Of a DNA stretch of 64,000 bases, positions 25,001 through 33,657 are shown piece after piece. Each line of letters begins with the position of its first letter. Position 1 is the stretch's first letter. A model generated the notes under the pieces. It was not told the origin of the DNA, ran no database searches, and saw only the letters and a list, made by a program, of their open reading frames with translations. Made by a program: the position numbers and the translations under genes. Source of the stretch: Norana najaformis (lineage: Eukaryota; Annelida; Clitellata; Crassiclitellata; Hormogastridae); NCBI GenBank assembly GCA_964023275.1, contig OZ029916.1, positions 26,945,587 to 27,009,586 of the forward strand. Direction: 5' to 3'.

Positions 25001-26795
25001 TATAGCGCCTTTTCCTTAGGGCCTCTTAACAAAAGCGTAAGGCATATGCTCTTTTGGCCGAAGAACTACAAGTCAGCCGCTATTTAGTTATCGTAATAAA
25101 CTTTCCACCCCATTTCTGGTTGTGATTATGGAGCTTATGTTCAGATATGTGAGCGCTATACAAATGTCTTGTCACATTACAACCATAACAGGCTACACTG
25201 AACCTCAAGTGTAAATGCTTTACCTGTGTTGTCGTGTTTATTAGGAAATGTCACCAAAGGTACTACAGTCCGTCGGCTGTGAAGGTTCTGGTCAGTACAC
25301 TAGTTATTGGTTTTAGCACCTCTAAATCTTTGCAGCCAAAATTTACAAACTATATAATATTTATGCAAAAAAGAATTAAAGTAGGCCTGTGTTTTTCACG
25401 AGGGCCTTGCGTTAGTAGTTAGTCGTAAGCTAAGTCCACTGAATTAGAAACAAAATATTGAAACAAGTAAACATACTTCATTAAGGCGTCTGAACATAGA
25501 TGCTAAAAAAGCTAAGATAATTTAAAATTTGCTGATATCACGTATTTTAAGACTTCTGATTCGAACATACACCCCATCTATAAACTTTACAAGAAACAAG
25601 CCTTGATGAGACTTGTTGGTAACATCGGTAAGATAAGTTCCTAAAGCTGAAAGTAAAGATAAGATAAAGTATTAAATAAATAAATAAATAATTAATTAAT
25701 TCATTCATTCATTCATTCAGTGAGTTTACTAAGTGCCTCTAAACAATTGCGGATCTAGTAGTTGAGAATGGTCAACTTAACCATGGTTAATGTCCTGTAT
25801 GCAATAGCGTAACTTCAAATTCCCCTTGCAGATTAGCCACATGAGTCCTTTTCATACTTCATTAGGCTCTGAGCAGGCCGTCTGAAATTTTGGCCCGCCC
25901 CACAGTTGCGGGCCTTGCGGGCACTTTGTCTGTGTAGTGTAAAATTCTGAGAACCATTTTTTAATTATCCAAAGTTGCCGAAACTTCTAGCCATTTTTGC
26001 AATCGAACATTTTCAGCCGGTATGACCACGCATACAAGCTTTTCATTATAACTTCTTTTTCTTCAAGTTCTCTGCCCCCGGGGTGGGGTTCGAACTTCCA
26101 ATGCCGTCATTCCTGACAACGACAGCAAAAATAATAAGGCATGTTTCTTCATTTGTTTTCAGAGATACCAGAACGCCAGCGCACAGACCAGCACTTCGCA
26201 GCTCTGCCTTCTCGGTGGTGACCATCAATGCAATGGTCATCTGGCTTCCGGTTTGAACACTCCCTCAAGGACGCGGTTGATCGGCTGCTCGGTCACTCCC
26301 GACGGCGTAGACAACAGTCTTCAGGAAGTGCAAGAGACAAGCAGATCTTGCCTAGATCTTGAATCTGGCTTGAGCACTGAGGACGATGATCTGGAAGAGC
26401 CATCCAACGCATCAACGAATCTTTGGGCAGTTCTGACCGTGGAATCTGACGCAACTGAAGCGTGTCGCGATATCCGAAGAGGTGGAACCAAACAAGGTAA
26501 CAACGCCGCTGAAAAATTAGCGCCGAGAAGATTTCAAAGGACGATTAATTCGCAGGAAGCAGCCACTCAGTGCCTTTCATCAAACGATTCCAATAACAAC
26601 ACCGACGTTTTCGCGTGCAATTCTTCTCGTCAAGTCACGGACAAAGTTAAAGCCAGCTGCGACGAAAGGTCTCGGTACTCGTCTCAACCGGGAAACAGCA
26701 TCCTCGACAATTCTGCCAAAGGTTCTGACACTAAAGCTGCAAACGATGTACCCTCTGACCTTTACGACTCTGACCCTGAGGCTACTGCTCTATAA
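22098..26795 (+). CDS. single-pass membrane protein with one EGF domain; candidate ErbB/EGFR ligand precursor
   Basis: Exons 22098-22213, 23194-23273, 23937-24039, 25245-25290 (or to 25284) and 26163-26795 (stop TAA) join in phase to 325 residues. Residues 15-49 form an EGF fold with cysteine spacing x5-x5-x10-x1-x8, a CLNGGTC turn, and a YFEGERC ending that matches the ErbB-ligand pattern Y-x-G-x-R-C. A short stalk leads to a hydrophobic helix (about 75-99, LLPVAIVVIVAILFMLVLF...). A basic KKCHQRYY stop-transfer and a 220-residue Ser/Asn/Asp-rich cytoplasmic tail without a known motif follow. The short stalk suggests ectodomain shedding. The first exon here opens exactly at an ATG after CAG, so either this is the start (with the helix acting as signal anchor, as in some neuregulins) or an upstream exon adds a signal peptide. 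Confidence 0.75.
23425..23655 (+). mobile_element. tRNA-derived SINE, family 1
   Basis: A-box-like TTGGTCAACGCGTACG at 23439 and B-box GGTTCGCGTCCC at 23482-23493. The body contains CACGGGGACCTTAAATGGCG and CATTCAAACGGGCAACGG, and the 3' end is ACGGTCGCTATAGAAAAAC. Nearly the same unit lies at 56450-56690 (+) and 28520-28735 (-). Inserted in an intron of the EGF-like gene. Confidence 0.75.
23812..23925. repeat. (GAT)n/(GGT)n microsatellite
   Basis: Interrupted GAT/GGT tract ending only about 10 bp before the acceptor of the transmembrane exon at 23937. Confidence 0.9.
24535..24830 (+). pseudogene. CR1/L2-like LINE reverse-transcriptase C-terminus, relic
   Basis: A frame here reads RRAFSVAGPRLWNSLPPNVR followed by a SVLAFRPRLK block. 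That is the widely shared end of CR1/L2/Jockey-type reverse transcriptases ('FSVAAPRLWNSLP...F...LK'). It runs into an untranslated tail with CATCGACTGATGCCCTGAGC and GGCGCTATAGAG. No upstream RT core is present, so the copy is 5'-truncated. Lies in an intron of the EGF-like gene. Confidence 0.75.
24835..24960 (-). mobile_element. SINE or LINE tail fragment
   Basis: ATTTATACTGCGCCAATA...CATCAATGGATGGCACAAGCA reads, on the minus strand, like the GTGCCATCAACTGATG / GCGC tail words seen in SINE family 2. A short degenerate piece. Confidence 0.35.
25674..25723. repeat. (AAAT)n/(ATTC)n microsatellite
   Basis: AAATAAAT units followed by AATTAATT and ATTCATTC units. Confidence 0.9.
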
Positions 26796-27457
26796 ACGTG
26801 TATGCATCTGAACATTCTCGTAGTTCCTTTTCAGATTAACCTCTAGAATGCGCCCCTTGCCAGACTAAATGATGCCATATTTCGAACGGTAGGCGAATGA
26901 TGTTCAAATAGGGCAGACTCTCGCACAGACCTAGAACCAAACCAATCGATCTGTCCATAACTGATATTCGCAGGGCTCACTAACATTCACCGACTGGCTA
27001 TCAGGTCTTCGCTATCAGGTCCGAGCAGGCCAGATTATTCGACAGTAGCCGACCGAGAGGTCAACTGACGACGAAGACCTGCCTTCCGCAGTAGGTGGTC
27101 GATGCCACTCCGCTTACCCTGTTTCGCCGTTACATTACAGAATCTGAGATTTTCTGGTCGGAAGTGCTTGACTGCATTGTGACTTAAAGAGTACTTAAGA
27201 GCCAAGTGCATCGAAAGTTGTGTGTATATCAGTTCAGTTATGTTAAACTAGAGCCTAATCATATACAGGCGGTAGGCCTACACGAATGAGCCACTTCGGA
27301 TTCTTCAATACAAGTTAGGATGGTGCTGTACTTGCTGTCAACCGATTCAGATCTGACGGCGGAGTCTTGACGATGTAAGGTGTTTGAAAATTGACTAAGA
27401 CGCACAAAATCTGAAGTAAACCGGAAGAAATAACTCCGGAACGCAGGTAATGCGGAG

Positions 27458-27514
27458 TAGGCCTAGTACAAAGACCTAGGCCTAGTACAAAGACCTAGGC
27501 CTAGTACATAGGCT
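27458..27514. repeat. 19-bp x3 tandem repeat
   Basis: Three copies of a TAGGCCTAGTACAAAGACC unit, the last one changing after CTAGTACA. Confidence 0.9.
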
Positions 27515-27768
27515 TAGTGCAGGTCGGGTTGACTCAACACACGAGAACTAGCGAGAGAGTTCCGCTTAAAACAGTTTAAACAACCACACTGAACGAAATG
27601 CTGAATGGTTGCAGTCACATTATAACGACACGATATGTCTATCAAGTGTATGTAGAATAATACTGTAGGTCTATTTATTTTATGTGAACAGTGGTTAACT
27701 CTAATCCATTCCAGTTTGGATAAGAATTTAGGCCTATTTCAAAGCCCGATCCGGTCTTCTTCGCCGTA

Positions 27769-27851
27769 AAAGGTAATGACTGAAGACACTACTGTTAAAG
27801 GTAATGACTGAAGACACTACTGTTAAAGGTAATGACTGAAGACACTACTGT
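27769..27851. repeat. 28-bp x3 tandem repeat
   Basis: Three virtually identical 28-bp copies beginning AAAGGTAATGACTGAAGACA. Exact identity suggests a recent duplication. Confidence 0.95.
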
Positions 27852-28519
27852 GATCAGAAGTCTCAGAGAATGTAGGCCATAGTGTCCGTTACAAAAGCAC
27901 ACCCTGCAAGTTGACACCCGTTTCTGTCGACATAGAGAGCCACACTAAGCATATGTTGTGTTACACTGCTATCACACTGTTCACAGGTATCCTAACGACA
28001 CAAGTGTCTGCTGTTCGAAACGATTGTATTCGGTGGGCGTTCGCAGTTCCCAAGTAGAAATGGCAAACACTGTTTTGGGGTTTGGAACATAAAATTCTGC
28101 GTCGACAGCTTTCTTCCGGGCAACATAGATTCCTTGGGGCAACCCTAATGCGTCTTATAATACCCCAATCGCACAATTGCTTATTTGCTTCTGAATTTTT
28201 ACATGTGATTTGAGGCAGCATAATTTTACGGATGAACTTAAATAATTTTGTCTTTGTAAATATAATGCATATCTGTTTCTGCATTAATTCGTCTACATAT
28301 GAACTTCAACCGTTTTAATGACTTCGTTCATGGAGCGCCAATGCACGACTGTATAATTTATTTCTACATATTGTATATTCTATGTGATGTAAAAAATTTG
28401 CACTCCATTAAAACATAAAGAAAACTGCTTGTTCTCCGACTCTCGTCTAGGCCAATAAACAAACCTAAGCCGACCACACGAAAGCCGGAGTAAAGTTACC
28501 TACAGTAAATGTACATGTA

Positions 28520-28735
28520 CATGATTTTCTATAGCGACCGTATGGCCTCGACCCTCCTCGCTTATTTTGCAATGAACTGATCTGGTAAGATCCTTCACCA
28601 CTGCTGCCCTTTTGAATGAGTGCAACGTCATTTAAGGTCACCGTGCTACCCCAAAATTAAAATCGTTGAAACATAACCACGGTCAGTATGCGAACCGGCA
28701 TCCTCACACACAAAGGCGCCTTGAAGTACGCTTTA
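28520..28735 (-). mobile_element. tRNA-derived SINE, family 1
   Basis: Minus-strand copy. The TTTCTATAGCGACCGTATGG end is at the left. The middle carries TTTGAATGAGTGCAACGTCA and TTTAAGGTCACCGTG, and the B-box complement GCGAACCGGCATCCTC lies near 28690. More diverged than the copies at 23425 and 56450. Confidence 0.7.
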
Positions 28736-28898
28736 AACAATGTAACTAACAGTATAGTTCCACAACTGGCTTACCACGAATGCAATGTAAAATAATGTAT
28801 TGCCCTTTTGGCAAAATATGAAAACTGCAAAACCCAACCGGTTCTTGCAGTTTTTACAGCCTTGTGGACTTTATGCTAATAATAACGTAGGTGTTTGG

Positions 28899-29234
28899 GG
28901 GTCGTCCATTTAGGACGACTGTTGAGGGAGAGGGAGGGGTCACTCAAACGCGGACAAGGGGAGGGGTTCAGCCCAATGAGGATGTCCGCTTTAAATCTGG
29001 TAGTTATTTCAGTACAACCTGTCTTATAAAAGCCCTTTGCTGGCGCAGCAGTATCAAAATACCCACCCCATAGCACAGTCAGCCCTGCAAGATCAACAGG
29101 GTAGCCTAATAGACCTCAACAATCCGCTGCAGTGCGGACGTGCGCAAAGGGGATGGGGAGGGTAATACCAAATGCGGACAATGGGAGGGGTCCAAAATTG
29201 GTCATTTTGCGGATATCCTTTATGGACGACCCCT
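28899..29234. mobile_element. MITE with GGGGTCGTCCAT terminal inverted repeats
   Basis: Starts GGGGGTCGTCCATTTAGGAC and ends ATATCCTTTATGGACGACCCC, giving imperfect terminal inverted repeats of about 20 bp around a 335-bp body without a transposase. The body contains TGCGGACAATGGGAGGGG-type words repeated near both ends. A decayed inverted copy lies at 14477-14840. Superfamily is not assigned because target-site duplications are not clear. Confidence 0.7.
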
Positions 29235-29440
29235 TTATCACATCATGTCCTGGGCCGATGTCCAGTCAGAAAACAATCCAACCTTTCGTTGCTCATTTCG
29301 TGATTCAGTGGATTACCTCACTCCATTTCATTGCTATGCTCACTTTATGCCTCTAGATAAGAACCGTTTCTGAATTTTTTCTTAAGCATTATTGTAATCT
29401 ACTGAATAAATTGATGATATGGTGGATTCAACAACTCAGT

Positions 29441-29446
29441 TTTATT
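29441..29446 (-). promoter_or_regulatory. candidate poly(A) signal for the hexacupin gene
   Basis: AATAAA on the minus strand (TTTATT on plus) at the far end of a repeat-free 2.3-kb stretch downstream of the cupin stop codon. Other AATAAA-like words occur, so the true 3' end may be closer. Confidence 0.35.
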
Positions 29447-31797
29447 AAATGCAAGTGCTCACAGCAAACATGATGGAAGTAACATACAATTCACACAAGC
29501 TTACGAGAGTTCAGTTCTTCCTTACATCACCTATTGCATAAACTGTGTATAACCCTACACAAAATTCTAAGAAGCATATACACTTTTTTTGCATTAACCC
29601 CTTCATCAGTAGCAGATTCGTGAGCAAGGCGTAATGGACGCACTCTCCTCTAAACTTGGCAGACTGACATTGCTCTCATTGCACCTTAAACCCCACCAAT
29701 ACTTCGCTAAATTCCAATCCTGATTTTGTCCCTGCAAATATATACCCAATAACCAAACACATAAATACCTGCTTTGCTACTGGAACAGCACATTGTATTC
29801 ACTCAAAACTGATTTCCTAGCATTTTATAAAAGTTGAAAACATATTCTAAAATTTCACAACAATAATAATTATCTACAGTCACCATAAAATTCAGATCCC
29901 AAGCAAAATAAACAAACCCAATTACTTTATCATTACTCTAAACCCTTTTATAACTGGTTAAATAGGGTGCTTTGACAAATCAAGAGTAAGACCACATAAA
30001 AGCAAAAGTCAACTGTTGAACTACTAAATAAGATAGAAATTCTACTTCCAGAAGACTCAGTTCACAAGTAGTACATATGCATCAATACTTAACACGATTT
30101 AAACAGTACACATATTAAATAATTTATGTAGTAGATGATCCAAGCTAGAACTAAACATCACGTGCACCAGAAAAACTGACGATATGTACGAAATGCTCTC
30201 TCAGCATTGCATCCGTATTTAAATGCACTACCTTAGCTGGGTAATTAAGGGTAATAAGTTATGTAATACATCTAATCTAGATGTTATGTAAAATGTTTAA
30301 TCATGAACAAAATTGAAAATCACAAACCAACAAAATAAATTACATCACAGAGAAATGTCTCAAGAATGACTGGCAGCTTGTGGTAACAGGAAATCGTAAT
30401 ACAGTATCTCGAGAAAGTAACAATAATAGCAGGAAAAAGCACCTTTTTGTCTACATAAATAAATACTGAAACATCTGGCCTCTCACTAATTCTCTGCTTT
30501 ATGGTCAGGCTCTTCAAAGTGTTTGCCAACTCCAACAGGAATAGCAGAAAACTTTGGGAAAGGCAGAAAATGGAAATAAAGTCAAAGTGCAAGAAGCGAA
30601 ACGACAAAGGCCAGAAGAACAATAACGAAGACTCAGAGTTTTAAGAAAGTGGGATCATGCACAAGCACTTCCTGACACTGAAATGTGCCCTATAAAAAAT
30701 ATCAAAAGTGCTTTGCATGACAGTCTTACAGATCTGTAAGGTGCAGCTTAAAAAATTATAGGCTGACAATTTTCTGAAGTTGCCAAACAAAGATTACTCT
30801 ATCTAAATGGTCACCTAGTGGCCAGCAAAAGCTGCCTATAAATGGCTAATTAGCAAAAAATCTACTACGCAAAAATCCTGCAAATATATATCACAGTATA
30901 TCTAAAAAAGCAAAATGCCGTAAATCAACAAAAAAGTATAAGGCAAAATGCCACATAATATCACACAAACTCTACTAAATAGCTAAGAACTACCAGGTTT
31001 TTGGTCATGACTATAATATAGTGTTCAATCTTACTAATGGGTAAATTAATTTGCATTCATAATTTCAACAAAAAACAGCATTAAAAGAAACACAAAAATA
31101 TTATTTCAATTCAACAAGTTTAATACTGTTCTGCCTAAATTAAGATTAGAGTCAAAACTGCAACAAGCCATTTTTAAATTAACCTGATAGCAAAAAGCAC
31201 CTCATTGTGATTCAAAACACACCAAATCCCAATTCCACCAAACTCTGTTTTAACAGTTTCGTTTATCACTGAACACATGTAGTACAGACTAGACAGAACC
31301 GATTAAAGCCATTCAAATCAGAGATCCTAAATGCTCATGAAAACTGATATGCATTTATAACTTTAAAAAGCTATCAACTTGGCACTAAAGAAACTGTAGA
31401 TTCACCTGACATATGGTGAACAAAATCGCAACCTCAAAAGAGGCCAAACATTATCCAAAATAAAACCAACAAAGACTCGAAATACCAATAATACCCATTA
31501 AGGGTTAGCAGCAACAGATGAAAAGAGATTCACAAAATTTGAATTGGTATCCATGGCAATTAGTTTCTCACACTAATTATTATATACAGTGAATATTACA
31601 TATTCATATGTTAAAAAGCACAAGGTTACATTAGCCATATTCATATGCTAAAAGGCATGTAACTGTTGTGATGTTTACGTCTATTTTGATATGCAATTGA
31701 TAACAATCGTTAGCAAAATGCTATTATAAAGCAATGCGTACAAGCAGACTACATTCTGAGGCAAGCGATGATCCACAAAATCCTCTGCAAGCAAGAC
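29447..31797 (-). other. probable long 3' UTR of the hexacupin gene
   Basis: On the minus strand this follows the cupin stop codon. It is AT-rich, carries none of the SINE, LINE or microsatellite insertions that crowd the flanks, and ends at an AATAAA. That contrast suggests transcribed, constrained sequence, but no splice or homology evidence proves it. Confidence 0.35.
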
Positions 31798-33657
31798 TTA
31801 TTTTGCTGCTTCAAGCAAGACAGCTGGCAGGCTGCCCACAATGGTTGCATCATGATCAACGCCCTCGGGAATGTCAATGATGTCTCCCGGGTTCAGGACA
31901 ACTTCTTTGCCATACATTCCCACCTTCAGCTGACCAGAAACAACAGCATCCTTCCTAGGCTCACCATGGGCGTGTTCATGGAGAACAGTGCCTGGATTGT
32001 ACTCTTCTTGCATGTAGTGGTACCCATGGGCCTTAAGCTTCTTTGCAACACCCTCTGTGGTCAGTGGACCATCAGTTCCAGTGTTCCAGCATTCCACCTT
32101 GATGTCACCCTTGACTGCATCCAGCACCACCACTGATTCCGCTCCAACGACTGTTGTGTTGTGATCGATGCCGAGTGGTATGGCTATGATGTCACCTGCT
32201 TTCAGGACTATCTCCTTTCCATACATTCCGAACTTCAACTGCCCAGACACAACTGCCTCTTTCCTTGGCTCCTGGTGGGCATGATCATGGCGCACAGTTC
32301 CAGGCGCATGTTCATGTTGTTTGTAGTAGTAGCCAGAAGCCTTCAACTTCTTTCCAAGATTCTGGATCGAGAAAGCACCATCTCGCCTCACATCCCACGA
32401 ATCCACCTTCAGCACCCCAAGCACACCCTCTAGGGCGACCACTGGTTCACTGCTGATCACTTCCATCTTGTGGGTGATCCCCATTGGAATCTCAAGCATA
32501 TCTCCTGGGTTCAGGACGATATCCTGTCCAAACAGATGCACCTTCATCTGACCACTGACTACAGCATCCATGCACGGGTCTTTGTGCGAGTGCTCGTCAT
32601 GCACAGTTCCTGGTGCAAAATTCTGCAAGGTGTGGTTAAAACCATGTAACTCCAGCTTCTTCACCATGTTCTCCACTGTCAGCTCTCCATCTACAGTGGA
32701 GTTCCAGTGGACTCGATGGATATGACCCTTTTCCGCCTCAAACACTATTGCTTCTGTATTTCCAACAACTTCTGCACTGTGTTCAATTCCTACAGGGATG
32801 TCTAGTATGTCACCGGGCTGAAGAATCACCTCCTTACTCTGCATACGAACCTTAAGCTGCCCAGAAATTATTGCATCCTTCACATGATTTTCATGCGTGT
32901 GCTCATGAAAGATGGTGCCTGGAGCATAGTCCTGCTGCACATAGTGATAGCCCATCGACTTCAGCTTCAGCCCCATGGCATCCATTGTAAACGCTCCATC
33001 CTTGACTGTGCTCCAGTGTTCTACAATCAGATCCACAATTGCTGATTCGTACATGACACAGATCTCTGATCCAACAACGCTTGTCGAGTGCTGGACGCCC
33101 GCTGGGATCTCAATCATGTCACCTGGTTCAAGGACGACCTCCTTCCCAAACATTTTCACCTTAAGCCGCCCAGACACAACGGCATCTTTGGTTGGTTCAT
33201 GGTGGGCATGATCGTGAAGAACTGAGCCTGGACCATATGCTTGCTGCATGAAGGTGAATCCCTGTGAGGCTAGTTTCTTGGCCACTGTTTCGAGGGACAG
33301 ATGGCCATCTTTGGCAGCATCCCAATGCTCCACCTCCAGACTCATTAGTTCTCCCTCCAGAAGCACCACTGGCTTGTCGCCGACAACTGTGGCTGTGTGC
33401 TCCAGTCCTATGGGAACATCAAGCACCTCTCCTGCCTTAAGGACCACCTCACGGTCAGATGTGGACACCTTCAGTTCACCTGAGATGATTGCGTCCTTTC
33501 GTGGTTCCTTGTGTGCATGTTCCTGCAGAACAGTTCCAGCTTCATACTCATGCTGCATGTACTGGTATCCTTTTGATTTCAGCTTCTGGCCCATGGTTTC
33601 AACACTGAGAGGACCATCTCTAGCTGCATCCCAACGTGTTATCCTGAACGATGCCAT
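31798..33657 (-). CDS. hexacupin: six tandem cupin domains in one intronless coding sequence
   Basis: 619 residues, start MASFR at 33657. The start is chosen because a splice acceptor (TTTTACAG) abuts the ATG, implying a 5' UTR intron; the 13 codons open upstream belong to that intron. After five leader residues come six domains of exactly 103 residues (6-108, 109-211, 212-314, 315-417, 418-520, 521-619, the last cut to 99). Each domain starts with a W-x4-DG motif. Cupin motif 1 reads G-x5-H-x-H, with His at domain positions 42 and 44, and motif 2 reads G-x5-P-x-G-x2-H, with His at 82. The three His are kept in all six domains. The usual motif 1 glutamate is replaced by R/T/V/C/K/M, with a conserved D/E at position 50 instead. 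No signal peptide is visible, so it is probably cytosolic. Each domain looks like a complete small bacterial-type cupin. Substrate is unknown. Confidence 0.93.
   Translation of the reverse strand: MASFRITRWDAARDGPLSVETMGQKLKSKGYQYMQHEYEAGTVLQEHAHKEPRKDAIISGELKVSTSDREVVLKAGEVLDVPIGLEHTATVVGDKPVVLLEGELMSLEVEHWDAAKDGHLSLETVAKKLASQGFTFMQQAYGPGSVLHDHAHHEPTKDAVVSGRLKVKMFGKEVVLEPGDMIEIPAGVQHSTSVVGSEICVMYESAIVDLIVEHWSTVKDGAFTMDAMGLKLKSMGYHYVQQDYAPGTIFHEHTHENHVKDAIISGQLKVRMQSKEVILQPGDILDIPVGIEHSAEVVGNTEAIVFEAEKGHIHRVHWNSTVDGELTVENMVKKLELHGFNHTLQNFAPGTVHDEHSHKDPCMDAVVSGQMKVHLFGQDIVLNPGDMLEIPMGITHKMEVISSEPVVALEGVLGVLKVDSWDVRRDGAFSIQNLGKKLKASGYYYKQHEHAPGTVRHDHAHQEPRKEAVVSGQLKFGMYGKEIVLKAGDIIAIPLGIDHNTTVVGAESVVVLDAVKGDIKVECWNTGTDGPLTTEGVAKKLKAHGYHYMQEEYNPGTVLHEHAHGEPRKDAVVSGQLKVGMYGKEVVLNPGDIIDIPEGVDHDATIVGSLPAVLLEAAK

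Larger units (their letters stand above)
26796..28519. other. 3' flank of EGF-like gene and intergenic DNA
   Basis: Probable 3' UTR directly after 26795. A segment at 27195-27445 is a diverged copy of 20690-20930. Two short tandem arrays occur at 27458-27514 and 27769-27851. No coding exon is supported. AATAAA at 28453 is a possible but distant poly(A) signal. Confidence 0.4.
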
